From an uncultured Prevotellaceae bacterium (GTDB lineage: Bacteria > Bacteroidota > Bacteroidia > Bacteroidales > Bacteroidaceae), in NCBI GenBank assembly GCA_902767775.1, contig CACXIP010000030.1, forward strand, positions 498 to 57,447: a stretch of DNA of 56,950 nucleotides. The letters run 5' to 3'. Shown here piece after piece: positions 17,001 to 24,610 of the stretch (positions within the stretch are counted from its first letter, which is position 1; the number at the start of each line of letters is the position of its first letter). A program made the position numbers and the translations under genes. The notes beneath the pieces are model-generated. The model saw only the letters and a program-made list of their open reading frames with translations, searched no databases and was not told where the DNA came from.

Positions 17001-17110
17001 TCTATGGCAGTTCTTCCATCAGTAATCCCACCAATAGTATTTGGAATGGAGTCTATACAATAGGTGCCACAGTTTCAGGAGGAACGACGTCTTCCGTGTC
17101 GCCAAAATAA
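14072..17110 (+). CDS. Large secreted dockerin-like plus Cthe_2159-type carbohydrate-binding beta-helix protein
   Basis: A 1012-aa exported protein. The signal peptide ends near residue 18. Residues about 24-45 and 56-77 are two dockerin type I calcium loops (GDLNNDNKLNVTDVMLLVNI and ADINEDEAINVTDVMCLV) with the Asp/Asn ladder D24, N26, D28, D35 and D56, N58, D60, D67. The rest is a long repetitive beta-structure in which short strands such as LTISGGELTINSTGDD, IQISGGILSITQTGS and ITINGGTIESNTYDDAI recur; this matches the Cthe_2159 carbohydrate-binding (pectate-binding) beta-helix family. A Gly-rich stretch (GGSQGGGSQGGG) separates a C-terminal beta domain. No catalytic site is evident. Dockerins are usually C-terminal; here the pair is N-terminal and no cohesin is encoded nearby. 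Confidence 0.85.
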   Translation: MKRIITTFLFCTCVLLAYPRYIGDLNNDNKLNVTDVMLLVNIVLVNHTDYEFIVADINEDEAINVTDVMCLVRIVLDDEEPKEIDEVDALYISYSDEEVTYKMPSSWKDDVTVSITGGHVEVVNTNTTEEYVTVLSGSCTDGSLTYTGSYKTTLRLNGVTLTNPNGGCIDIENGKRLSLELTDGTVNTLTDGAGSQKAAFYCKGHLEVSGGGTLNVTGNLKHAIRSKEYMELKKTTGIIHILSSASDGIHAGQYFEMKGGTVTMDEIAGDGIQSEALLEGDDNDGQLFIKGGKLEVNLTGNDASALKCDSLLTISGGELTINSTGDDVKAIKSKSDIQISGGILSITQTGSYLISEVTTDGETTYDPSYTTAIKSDGNLTVTGGEITISNTAEGGRGLAADGNITILGGTLNVTADGDGGILDISSSSSSSKSYRLYVALPTNGSSGNPFGSRSAWTNVYLYDSSDNMVAQLTNQTSFTANGKTLTFYYYDFGTETSGSYYFKSDDYTSGGGFGGGSTYAIQSTSFDINLTGSNVFYNISNSYQTSSGTRTYSISNVTSTYANAATATAEGETYKAFCLKADGDITIDNGALTLIHNGIISKGIKSDKTVYVKGGSINDTVGGTYMIIGTDPSYSTAIKTQNYIGTGGNVIVNAIGSASRGISADGTLDISDGTYDITLSGDGATYTGNGETEGAGSRGMKSDSNMTLKGGSVSIHCSAKGGKGIKVGTSSVTGEKGAQLTIGDEAASGTGPTLTVETTGSYLSTSNSSGGMGGMMGEEFIGSCKAVKCMGPITIYGGDIYLSTNHDSGEGLESKSTITINGGTIESNTYDDAINAASTITFNGGNTWAHASGNDAIDSNDKTTGIVINNGIVIASGTSSPEEGFDCDNAAFIINGGTVIGTGGSQGGGSQGGGMPTSATQAYATLSSVSLTKDTYLSLKDNGGTVVFSYKLPNTTRQSTILVSSPRLSKGKTATIVYGSSSISNPTNSIWNGVYTIGATVSGGTTSSVSPK

Positions 17111-17150
17111 GGTCACTTTATGACCATGAAGCATAGATCGTTTCATCCTG

Positions 17151-17177
17151 GCCCGCCGTTTTTAGGCGGGCTTTTTT
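17151..17177 (+). terminator. Rho-independent terminator
   Basis: GCCCGCC (17151-17157), a 7-base loop, GGCGGGC (17165-17171) and six Ts. It stands 40 bp after the stop of the beta-helix protein gene and is the clearest canonical terminator in the window. Confidence 0.92.
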
Positions 17178-17230
17178 ATGAACAGCCTCATGCACACTGT
17201 GCCAACTCAATAAAAAATACATTGTTTCAC

Positions 17231-17259
17231 TTGGATATCATAAAGATTATGTATCTTTG
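17231..17259 (+). promoter_or_regulatory. Predicted promoter of the maoC-folK-kinase-GT10-licD operon
   Basis: TTG (17231-17233), 18 bp, TATCTTTG (17252-17259), followed by the MaoC-type ATG at 17298. Since the next four genes all overlap their predecessor, this is probably the only promoter of the group. Confidence 0.55.
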
Positions 17260-17297
17260 CATGATAAAAATGTTCAATCATAATATCCAACATCATC

Positions 17298-17759
17298 ATG
17301 TTAGTTATCAACTCATACGAAGAATTTGCCTCTCATCTGGGTGAGGAACTCGGCCACTCCGACTGGTTGCTGATTGACCAGGAGCGCATCAATCTCTTTG
17401 CTGACGCCACCCTTGACCACCAATGGATACATGTCGACACAGAAAGAGCCAGCAAGGAGAGTCCCTACAAGAGCACCATCGCCCATGGTTATTTGACCCT
17501 GTCGGTGCTCCCCTATCTTTGGGCACAGATTATCCAAGTAAACAACATCAAGATGCTTGTCAACTATGGTATGGACAAGATGCGTTTCGGTCAGCCAGTG
17601 GTGACCGGCAGCCGTGTGCGCATGGTGACGAAGCTGCACAACATCCAAAATCTACGCGGCATCTGCAAGACAGAGGTTGACTTCAAGATAGAAATAGAAG
17701 GGCAAAGGAAACCAGCTCTTGAGGGCATCGCCACCTTCCTATATTATTTCAATGCCTGA
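17298..17759 (+). CDS. MaoC-family dehydratase (R-specific enoyl-CoA hydratase-like)
   Basis: A 153-aa single hot-dog-fold protein. The hydratase 2 motif is present: FADATLDHQWIHVD with the catalytic Asp/His (DxxxxH), followed by the SPYKSTIAHGYLTLSVLPYLW helix and VNYGMDKMRFGQPVVTGSRVR, the typical NodN/MaoC pattern. It would hydrate trans-2-enoyl-CoA or act on a related thioester. Its stop codon overlaps the folK start (ATGCCTGA, 17752-17759), making it the first gene of a tightly packed five-gene operon. Confidence 0.88.
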   Translation: MLVINSYEEFASHLGEELGHSDWLLIDQERINLFADATLDHQWIHVDTERASKESPYKSTIAHGYLTLSVLPYLWAQIIQVNNIKMLVNYGMDKMRFGQPVVTGSRVRMVTKLHNIQNLRGICKTEVDFKIEIEGQRKPALEGIATFLYYFNA

Positions 17760-18195
17760 CGCCATCGGCCATACCGTCATCATAGCGCTCGGCAGCAACC
17801 ATGAGGAGGCAGAAGCAAAGATTGCCAAAGCTATCCAACTGATGAGCAGCTACATCACAGACATGCACTGCACCAAAATCCTGACGACCGAACCCATTGG
17901 CATCCAGTCGGGACCATTTTGCAACTGCCTCATAACAGGGTGCACCACCCTCGATGCTCCTGCCCTCATTGCTGCCATCAAACAGACCGAACGAGACTGC
18001 GGCGACAGAAGGTCGCTACGGCGAAAGAACGTCATCGTGATGGATATCGACCTATTGCTGCACGGCACAAAGAGATACCATCCGATGGACTGGGAGAGAA
18101 GCTATATCCAGCAGTTGTTGTCATTGTGTTGGGAAGACGAATCAGAAAAAATATTGTATGAAATTGACAGTGAGTCCCCTATATCAACATCTTGA
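17752..18195 (+). CDS. folK: 2-amino-4-hydroxy-6-hydroxymethyldihydropteridine diphosphokinase
   Basis: A 147-aa HPPK-type protein, which transfers pyrophosphate from ATP to 6-hydroxymethyl-dihydropterin in folate synthesis. The N-terminal IIALGSN, EPIGIQSGPFCNCLITG and the metal-binding VMDIDLLLHG segment fit the family. The usual GPRxxDxDILL motif is altered (RKNVIVMDIDLLL) and the protein is somewhat short, so it is a divergent member. The ATG at 17752 overlaps the maoC stop by 8 bp; an upstream start at 17719 would extend it into maoC without family support. Its end overlaps the next gene by 38 bp. Confidence 0.8.
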   Translation: MPDAIGHTVIIALGSNHEEAEAKIAKAIQLMSSYITDMHCTKILTTEPIGIQSGPFCNCLITGCTTLDAPALIAAIKQTERDCGDRRSLRRKNVIVMDIDLLLHGTKRYHPMDWERSYIQQLLSLCWEDESEKILYEIDSESPISTS

Positions 18196-18853
18196 TAGTT
18201 GGCTGCAGCAAGTACCCCAATTGTTTGCATCCAACCAAGGAACGCTGTTGTATGACGGCAGAAATCAAATTCGCCTATTTGAAGTGGACGGGGACTTCTT
18301 CCGAAAAAGCAAAGCACGCAGGTCATATGAAAATGCTATAGGGTTAAAGGTACGTGGTTTTTCAACTCCACAAGAAGTCGCTTATATGGAAGAGCGGTGT
18401 GCCGGACTGATTCGACAGGTCTATTATGTCTGCACTTACACCAATAGCCAACCCATCAAACCACGTTTGATTGAGCAAGAACCTTTTGATGAAGCCTTGG
18501 CAGAGGCGTATGCCCATTATGTGGCGTTGCTCCATGAGAAAGGGGTTCTGCACCGCGACCTGAACCCCACAAACGTCCTTTATCAGAAGAAAGGAGAGGA
18601 ATATGAGTTTGAGCTGATAGACATCAACCGCATGCAGTTTTTCGATGGTTGTGTGCCTCAAGCCGAATGTATGGAAAACCTGACTTTGTTTTGGTGGCTT
18701 TCGCCCGTCTACCGCTATATTTTGAAGATTTATGCCTCCGACAGGCATTGGACGGAAGATGATGTGGAAAAAGCAATAGAAGTCAAGAGAACGCACGACA
18801 AGCACTGGGTGCGCCGCAAAAGAATTACACATTTGTTCAAGAAGAAAAAATAA
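18158..18853 (+). CDS. Lipopolysaccharide (Kdo/WaaP-type) kinase family protein
   Basis: A 231-aa small-molecule kinase of the protein-kinase fold. The catalytic loop is HRDLNPTNVLY (around residues 131-141) and the metal-binding motif FELIDINRM follows; both match the Kdo/WaaP family, which phosphorylates sugars of the LPS inner core. The N-terminal region (LLYDGRNQIRLFEVDGDFFRKSK) supplies the nucleotide lobe. The C-terminus is strongly basic (KHWVRRKRITHLFKKKK), consistent with a membrane-surface location. It overlaps folK by 38 bp and shares one base with the GT10 gene (TAATG), so translation of the group is likely coupled. Confidence 0.85.
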   Translation: MKLTVSPLYQHLDSWLQQVPQLFASNQGTLLYDGRNQIRLFEVDGDFFRKSKARRSYENAIGLKVRGFSTPQEVAYMEERCAGLIRQVYYVCTYTNSQPIKPRLIEQEPFDEALAEAYAHYVALLHEKGVLHRDLNPTNVLYQKKGEEYEFELIDINRMQFFDGCVPQAECMENLTLFWWLSPVYRYILKIYASDRHWTEDDVEKAIEVKRTHDKHWVRRKRITHLFKKKK

Positions 18854-19923
18854 TGCCGAATCACGCCGACAAGATATTGAAAATAAGATTCATGCCCTAC
18901 CGTGATGGTTTGGCGACCATCATGCACAGGCAGACACCCGGGCACCGACTGATGTCCCAGGACGGGCGGTATGAGTTCTGTTTGGATGACAGCCTGCAGG
19001 AAGCAGACTTCTGGGTGGTTCAGGGCAAGGGAGTGCGTGAAGACCAAACCTGCCGAGTGGCACCCGAGAACACCATATTGCTGACCACAGAGCCACGTTC
19101 TGTATTGGTTTATCCCCAACGGTATATCGACCAATTCGGGATGGTGGTGACCTGTCAGGAACAAATGCATCATCCCAACATGCGTTTTGGTCCCGCCATC
19201 TTGCCATGGTTTGTGGGTTACAAGCCCGACGGCAAGGGCGGCTATATCTACTTCAAGGACTATGATTCACTGAGACAACCCTCCGACCCTGCGGAGAAGA
19301 CCAAACTGCTGTCTGTCATCACCAGCAACAAGGCGTTCACCCGAGGCCATGTGGACCGCATCAAATTTGTGGAGAAGCTGAAAGAGCATTTCGGCGATAA
19401 GATTGACATTTTTGGAAGAGGATTTCATCCCTTTGAAGACAAATGGGATGTGCTTCGTCCCTACAAATACCATATCGCCATAGAGAACTCATCGCAGCTT
19501 TACTATTGGACAGAGAAGATATCCGACTGCTATCTGACAGAAACCTTCCCCTTCTATTACGGCTGCACAAATATCGGTGACTATTTCCCAAAGGAAGCCT
19601 ATTTGCCCATAGACATCCGTCAGCCAGAGAAAGCCATAGCTGCTATTGAGACCACGATGAATGCCCATCGCTATGAGCAATCCATCCCCTTTCTTGAAGA
19701 ATGCAAACAGCGGGTTTTGGGAGAGTACAACATGTTTGAGTATGTAGCCCATCTGTGTGACCAAATGAATCCCGATGCCCCCAAGCAACAGGTGACGATT
19801 CATCCATGCCGTTCAGGTCAGTCATTGGAGAATTTCCTGAACTATACATTCCGGCACAACTATTACAAACTGATTACGAAGTTGCATTTTTTGAGATATG
19901 GAAACAAACTGCAGTCCACATAA
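18853..19923 (+). CDS. Glycosyltransferase family 10 (fucosyltransferase-like)
   Basis: A 356-aa cytoplasmic glycosyltransferase. The GT10 nucleotide-sugar signature is clear: RPYKYHIAIENSSQLYYWTE, then KISDCYLTETFPFYYGC, then IGDYFPKEAYLPIDI. GT10 enzymes usually move L-fucose from GDP-fucose to GlcNAc or galactose, as in Helicobacter and Bacteroides surface glycans, but other donors are known in bacteria. The ATG overlaps the kinase stop by one base. Context (LPS kinase before, LicD after) points to lipopolysaccharide or capsule decoration. Confidence 0.85.
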   Translation: MPNHADKILKIRFMPYRDGLATIMHRQTPGHRLMSQDGRYEFCLDDSLQEADFWVVQGKGVREDQTCRVAPENTILLTTEPRSVLVYPQRYIDQFGMVVTCQEQMHHPNMRFGPAILPWFVGYKPDGKGGYIYFKDYDSLRQPSDPAEKTKLLSVITSNKAFTRGHVDRIKFVEKLKEHFGDKIDIFGRGFHPFEDKWDVLRPYKYHIAIENSSQLYYWTEKISDCYLTETFPFYYGCTNIGDYFPKEAYLPIDIRQPEKAIAAIETTMNAHRYEQSIPFLEECKQRVLGEYNMFEYVAHLCDQMNPDAPKQQVTIHPCRSGQSLENFLNYTFRHNYYKLITKLHFLRYGNKLQST

Positions 19924-20773
19924 GCAAGCTCTTGACATGCATGGCGACCGCATCAACGAGGAGACACGTCAGGTGCAAGCCCGTTTGTTGGAGATTCTGA
20001 AAGTGATAGACCAAGTATGCCGTGAGCACCATCTCACCTACTACTTGCTTGCTGGCACCATGTTAGGAGCGGTTCGCCATGGCGGATTCATCCCATGGGA
20101 TGACGATGCAGATGTGGGCATGCCCCGTACTGATTATGACCAGTTTGTTGCCCATGCCGACGAATGGCTTCCCGACGGATTTGAGTTGGTGAGCGGCGGC
20201 AAAACCAAAGGTTATCCCTATCCCTTTGCCCGTGTCCAAGATGCCCGTTCCACCTACATCATGCACCGTAGTTATGATTTTGTAGGAGGACTACCCATCG
20301 ACTTGTTTCCCCTTGACGGGATGACGGGACCCTCATTGAGCAGAACTTGGCATTATTTTCGTTACCGCCGATGGCGAAAAATACTCTATCTCATCCATAC
20401 TGACCCCTATAAGCATGGTAAAGGCTTCCGCAGTATGCTCACCCTCTTCTTACGAAAGATTTTCAAGGCAGAAAATGTACACAGGCATCTTGACGATGTA
20501 CGCCGTCAGTGGGACTGCCAAAGCAGTCCGCTCATAGCCGACCATGACTACAAAGCCGACAAGGGAGCGCAACCCAAAGAGAACTATGGGTGTCCGGTTC
20601 CTATCTCATTTGAGGGAATCATGCTGATGGGAGTAGCCCGTCCCGATGCATACCTACGCCATCTCTACGGCAACTACATGGAAATACCGAAGGAAATCCC
20701 ATCCCAGAATTATCGGTATTTGGATTTGAACAAACCCTGGCGCCAATACATGGATGAGCTCAAGACGACCTAA
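19898..20773 (+). CDS. LicD family phosphotransferase
   Basis: A 291-aa LicD-type protein. The core motif AGTMLGAVRHGGFIPWDDDADVGMPRTDYDQF is at about residues 52-82 and contains the nucleotidyltransferase-like acidic cluster; GGLPIDLFPLDG follows at about 129-140. LicD proteins attach phosphocholine, phosphoethanolamine or related phospho-groups from a CDP-activated donor to surface glycans. The ATG used overlaps the GT10 end by 26 bp; an alternative ATG at 19937, just past the GT10 stop, would leave the conserved part untouched and is about equally likely. The last four bases overlap the convergent gene. Confidence 0.88.
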   Translation: METNCSPHKQALDMHGDRINEETRQVQARLLEILKVIDQVCREHHLTYYLLAGTMLGAVRHGGFIPWDDDADVGMPRTDYDQFVAHADEWLPDGFELVSGGKTKGYPYPFARVQDARSTYIMHRSYDFVGGLPIDLFPLDGMTGPSLSRTWHYFRYRRWRKILYLIHTDPYKHGKGFRSMLTLFLRKIFKAENVHRHLDDVRRQWDCQSSPLIADHDYKADKGAQPKENYGCPVPISFEGIMLMGVARPDAYLRHLYGNYMEIPKEIPSQNYRYLDLNKPWRQYMDELKTT

Positions 20774-21822
20774 CGCCGTTTCACGTTGCCGAATGTCTTG
20801 ATGCAAACATATTTGCGCCAAAGATTGAGTTTGCGTTTTTCTGGAACACCATTTCGGAGGATGTAATCTTTCACGCCCTCCAACATGCGATGCGCCACCA
20901 ATCCGTCGCTATAAGGGTCATAGTTCTCAATAATCCAACGACGCTTCTCCGCCATCTCAGGACTGTTCTGTACTTCCTCATATGCATCAGATAGTTCTGC
21001 AGCATCCTTGATGTCTTTCCAATAAGGATTTTTGGATACCGTGTCAAGTGTGACAACGGGTTTGTCGAGCAACAGCATCTCATAGATGGTGGAGGAGGTG
21101 TCGCTGACCATGACATCGGCCAACAGCATATATTTTGTCACTGCATTGTCCTCCTCGAAAATGATGTTTGCATGGCTGTTTGCCAATGCCTTGTATTCAT
21201 CCACCCATTCACGGGAAGTAAGCGGATGGAGTTTGATGAGCAAGAGAACATTCTTCTGATTCACAAGGTCTGTGAGTGCCTGCTTTATTTTTGGCAAGGA
21301 GGTCAGACGGGGAGAGAAAGTAGGAGCATAGAGCACTATCTGTCGGCAGTTGTGCGCTCTCAGCATCTGCTCCCTTTCCTTTTCGAAATCATGTCGATGT
21401 GCCACAATCCAGTCCTGCCTTGTCCAACCCGTCTCCAACACCTCAAAATCATTATGATGCTGCCGGAGTTTCTCGAACTCCTGAGTGAAATATCGCCCCT
21501 GAGTCATATAGATGTCAAAGTAATTGCGAATGCGGAACTGGTCTCTCTTTTCCGCAGCATAGCCATGAAAAATGGATACTTTCACCCCAGAAAGGTAGTA
21601 TGGCACGATATTTCCCGGTGCGAAAACAGCATCGGGATGGAAGTCATACGCCTCCTGAATAGAAAAAGTATATTTGACCTCATTTGAAAGAGGAAACTGG
21701 GGGATTTTCTTTTGATGCACATACCACAAGACCTCGTGCCCACCTTGTCTGTTGGCCTCGGTCTGCAATGGGTTGAGGATGTCAACTGCATACTTGTTCT
21801 CACAAAAAAGCAGAATTTTCAT
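20770..21822 (-). CDS. CDP-glycerol glycerophosphotransferase family protein (TagB/TagF-like)
   Basis: A 350-aa GT-B-like transferase of the teichoic-acid polymerase family. Family marks: VFAPGNIVPYYLSGVKVSIFHGYAAEKRDQF, IVLYAPTFSPRL, LLIKLHPLT, and ADVMVSDTSSTIYEMLLLDKPVV near residues 237-259. In Gram-negatives such proteins move glycerol- or other alditol-phosphate, or related groups, onto capsule or LPS. It meets licD tail to tail with a 4-bp overlap. It has its own good promoter at 21863-21894. Confidence 0.88.
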   Translation of the reverse strand: MKILLFCENKYAVDILNPLQTEANRQGGHEVLWYVHQKKIPQFPLSNEVKYTFSIQEAYDFHPDAVFAPGNIVPYYLSGVKVSIFHGYAAEKRDQFRIRNYFDIYMTQGRYFTQEFEKLRQHHNDFEVLETGWTRQDWIVAHRHDFEKEREQMLRAHNCRQIVLYAPTFSPRLTSLPKIKQALTDLVNQKNVLLLIKLHPLTSREWVDEYKALANSHANIIFEEDNAVTKYMLLADVMVSDTSSTIYEMLLLDKPVVTLDTVSKNPYWKDIKDAAELSDAYEEVQNSPEMAEKRRWIIENYDPYSDGLVAHRMLEGVKDYILRNGVPEKRKLNLWRKYVCIKTFGNVKRR

Positions 21823-21862
21823 AATTGGCTGTTTTGAGATGGTTGCTTCTCCATTTTATCGG

Positions 21863-21894
21863 CAAAAATACTTAAAAACGAGTGAAAAGCCAAA
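21863..21894 (-). promoter_or_regulatory. Predicted promoter of the TagB-like gene
   Basis: On the minus strand TTTG (21891-21894), 20 bp, TATTTTTG (21863-21870), 41 bp before the ATG at 21822. It is back to back with the aminotransferase promoter 57 bp away. Confidence 0.65.
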
Positions 21895-21951
21895 TGTATC
21901 CAAGCTTTTCGTCGTGAAAGTATCATCGACGGCAGTCAAAGTTACTATAAA

Positions 21952-21983
21952 TTTGTGTGAGAGAAAAAAAAAGCGTAACTTTG
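21952..21983 (+). promoter_or_regulatory. Predicted promoter of the class V aminotransferase gene
   Basis: TTTG (21952-21955), 20 bp, TAACTTTG (21976-21983). This places transcription start downstream of the ATG at 21957 and supports the ATG at 22008 as the real start. Confidence 0.7.
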
Positions 21984-22007
21984 CCAACAAATAAAAGCCA
22001 ACTAAAG

Positions 22008-23093
22008 ATGAAAGGTATGTTGAATTTTACAATAGGTCCTGTGATGTCAAGTGAGTCAGTATTGGCCATCGGCAATGAGCAGGTGCCATATTTCAGGACC
22101 GCCGAGTTTTCCGAGGTGATGTTAGAGAACGAGCGTTTGGTGATGCAGTTCGCCCATGCTCCAGCCCACTCACGTGTGGCATTTATCACGGGTTCGGGTA
22201 CCGCCTCGATGGAAGCGGTGATTATGAATGTGCTTAGCCCTGCAGACAAAGCCATTGTCATCAATGGCGGTTCTTTTGGAGAGCGTTTCGTGCAACTGTG
22301 CCAAATACATGGCATTCCCTACAGCGAGGTGAAATTGGCATACGGACAGCCTCTGACGGAAGAGCATCTGGCATCTCTTGACGGCCAAGGGCATACTGCC
22401 TTTGTGGTCAACATGCATGAGACCTCCACGGGTGTTTTGTATGACATGGAGATGATCAGTCGCTTCTGCAAGGCAAATGGCATACTGTTGGTCGTAGATG
22501 CCATCAGTTCTTTCCTTGCCGACCCATTCAACATGGAGGCACTGGAAGCAGACGTGATGATTACTGGTTCGCAGAAAGCCCTGGCTTGTCCTCCCGGAAT
22601 CTCTTTGATTGTGTTGTCGCCAAGAGCGCTGGAGAGAGTTGCTGAGAGCAAGACACGTTGCATGTATCTTGATTTAAAAGACGCGCTAAAGAATGGAGAG
22701 AGAGGCCAGACACCATTTACTCCTGCCGTGAGCGTTCTTCTGCAAATCAACAAGAGGTTGCATGAAATAGATGCTTTAGGCGGGGATGAATATGAAACCA
22801 ACCGTACGAAAGCATTGGCAGCCGATTTCCGTCAGAAGATACAAACCCTACCCTTCAAGATGTTCACCAACTCACCATCGAATGCCGTAACCTCGCTGAG
22901 TCCCATCAACGTTTCCGCTTTTGACATATTCATCACACTCAAGGACGAGTATCAGATATGGATATGCCCCAATGGTGGAGATTTGCGCGACAAGGTATTC
23001 CGTGTAGGACATATTGGAGCACTCACTCCCGACGACAACACAGTCTTGGTTGATGCCATGAATGACATGTTCAGAAGGGGACTAATCAGATAA
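22008..23093 (+). CDS. Class V aminotransferase, alanine-glyoxylate/2-aminoethylphosphonate aminotransferase-like
   Basis: A 361-aa PLP enzyme of fold type [33 protein letters not shown] (PLP phosphate site), [12 protein letters not shown] (PLP ring Asp) and [11 protein letters not shown] with the Schiff-base lysine are typical of the AGXT/PhnW group. Substrate is not determined; in capsule loci enzymes of this group make 2-aminoethylphosphonate from phosphonoacetaldehyde, and the neighbouring LicD and TagB-like genes fit such a decoration, but no phosphonate-forming mutase or decarboxylase is in the window. The start at 22008 follows the predicted promoter; an in-frame ATG at 21957 lies inside it. 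Confidence 0.85.
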   Translation: MKGMLNFTIGPVMSSESVLAIGNEQVPYFRTAEFSEVMLENERLVMQFAHAPAHSRVAFITGSGTASMEAVIMNVLSPADKAIVINGGSFGERFVQLCQIHGIPYSEVKLAYGQPLTEEHLASLDGQGHTAFVVNMHETSTGVLYDMEMISRFCKANGILLVVDAISSFLADPFNMEALEADVMITGSQKALACPPGISLIVLSPRALERVAESKTRCMYLDLKDALKNGERGQTPFTPAVSVLLQINKRLHEIDALGGDEYETNRTKALAADFRQKIQTLPFKMFTNSPSNAVTSLSPINVSAFDIFITLKDEYQIWICPNGGDLRDKVFRVGHIGALTPDDNTVLVDAMNDMFRRGLIR

Positions 23094-23160
23094 CTCACAG
23101 TCTGAAAAAGGAAAGTATTTTATAGTAGGCAGAGAAGATAAGTAATTAAGTCAATCGTCA

Positions 23161-24462
23161 ATGCGAAAGTTGAGCCAAATAATCCGACAATTCCTGTTTC
23201 TTCTTTTTCTCGTTATGTCACTCAACGGCATGGCGCAGGATTTTGACCGGTATTTCACCGATGCCACGCTACGCCTTGACTATATATTCTCTGGTGATGT
23301 GAGAAGACAGGAAATATCCGTCGACGCCCTCCACCAACTGCCCCGGTGGTATGGCAAGCGCCACCATCTTTCGGAGGTGCCGATGAAAGGCAACGGACAG
23401 GTTGTTGTCCGAGACCACACCACAGGTTCCGTCATCTACCGCAACTCCTTCTCCACCCTATTTCAGGAATGGCTGTCCTACCCTGAGGCACAGACCATAC
23501 GCCGATCGTTTGAGAACGTGTTTCTCACCCCTATGCCCAAGGACACCGCCGACGTGACCATAGAACTCTACAACACCCACCAGGAGGTGATGGCAACAAT
23601 GACCCATACTGTTGTGCCAACCGACATTCTCATTCGCCGAACTGGCTATGATAACGTCACACCATATGTCACCCTACAGCAAGCAGCCGACACCACCCGT
23701 TGCATCCACATCGCATACGTAGCTGAAGGCTATCAGGAAAGTGAGATGAACGTCTTCCTTGACGATGTGCGTGAGGCGATGTCTGCCCTCTTTGCCCATG
23801 AGCCGTTCAAGTCACTCCGCAACCGTTTCTATATTGTCGCTCTCCTCAGTTCTTCGGTAGACAGCGGCACCAGTTCACCTCGCAAGGGTATCTGGAAGAA
23901 CACAGTTCTCCACTCTCACTACGACACGTTCTACAGCGAGCGCTACCTGACCACGCTTCATCTGAAGAGTCTTCATGACTGTCTGGCAGGCACTCCCTAT
24001 GAACACATCATCGTATTGGTGAACTCAGAGCAATATGGCGGTGGCGGCATACTCAACTCCTACAACCTAACCAGCACCCACCACTCACGCTTCAAGCCCG
24101 TGGTAGTGCATGAGTTCGGTCACAGTTTTGCCGGACTGGGCGACGAATATGCCTATGAGACAGAAGAAGTGCCGATGTACCCACATGATGTGGAGCCATG
24201 GGAGCCCAACCTCACTACATTGGCAGACTTCCACAACAAATGGGAAGACCTGATTGCCACAGGCACCCCCATCCCCACTCCACCTACCAAAGACAGGCAA
24301 TCCATCCAAAGCCGTATCGGCGTCTTTGAAGGCGCCGGCTATTCACCAAGGGGTGTCTACCGTGCCTGTCAGGACTGCCGCATGCGCACCAATGAGTACC
24401 CCGTATTCTGTCCCGTCTGCGACAGGGCATTGAGGAGGGTTATTGAGTTTTACACGGAGTAG
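23161..24462 (+). CDS. Secreted M64-family metallopeptidase
   Basis: A 433-aa exported zinc peptidase. The signal peptide ends near residue 25 (LNGMAQ). An N-terminal beta-rich M64 propeptide-type domain (about 30-155) is followed by the catalytic domain with HEFGHSFAGLGDEY: zinc ligands H317, H321 and probably D328, catalytic E318. M64 includes the Clostridium ramosum IgA peptidase, but most Bacteroidetes members have no known substrate, so IgA cleavage should not be assumed. The C-terminus has a four-Cys cluster (CQDCRMRTNEYPVFCPVC). It lies 67 bp after the aminotransferase; its stop is followed at once by an octamer array. Confidence 0.92.
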   Translation: MRKLSQIIRQFLFLLFLVMSLNGMAQDFDRYFTDATLRLDYIFSGDVRRQEISVDALHQLPRWYGKRHHLSEVPMKGNGQVVVRDHTTGSVIYRNSFSTLFQEWLSYPEAQTIRRSFENVFLTPMPKDTADVTIELYNTHQEVMATMTHTVVPTDILIRRTGYDNVTPYVTLQQAADTTRCIHIAYVAEGYQESEMNVFLDDVREAMSALFAHEPFKSLRNRFYIVALLSSSVDSGTSSPRKGIWKNTVLHSHYDTFYSERYLTTLHLKSLHDCLAGTPYEHIIVLVNSEQYGGGGILNSYNLTSTHHSRFKPVVVHEFGHSFAGLGDEYAYETEEVPMYPHDVEPWEPNLTTLADFHNKWEDLIATGTPIPTPPTKDRQSIQSRIGVFEGAGYSPRGVYRACQDCRMRTNEYPVFCPVCDRALRRVIEFYTE

Positions 24463-24561
24463 TTGGTCGTTTGGTCGTTTGGGCGTTTGGTTGTTTAGTC
24501 GTTTGGTCGTTTAGTTGTTTGGGTGTTTGGGTGTTTAGGAGTTTAGGAGTTTAGACATATG
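24463..24561 (+). repeat. Twelve-unit octamer array directly after the M64 stop codon, with conserved tail
   Basis: The first unit begins at the base after TAG (24460-24462). Units: TTGGTCGT twice, TTGGGCGT, TTGGTTGT, TTAGTCGT, TTGGTCGT, TTAGTTGT, TTGGGTGT twice, TTAGGAGT twice, TTAGACAT, then ATG. The last 16 bp equal 12238-12253. Confidence 0.95.
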
Positions 24562-24610
24562 ATTTCTTTTGGAGTTTTTGAGATTGGGTATTTTGTCTTC
24601 TCACCCATCA

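Noticed and set aside
23161-24462. Labelling the M64 enzyme as an IgA protease
   Set aside because: Only the family motif is seen; most M64 members in Bacteroidetes have unknown substrates.
24463-24561. Possible CRISPR array
   Set aside because: The units are contiguous 8-mers without spacers, so this is a simple tandem array.
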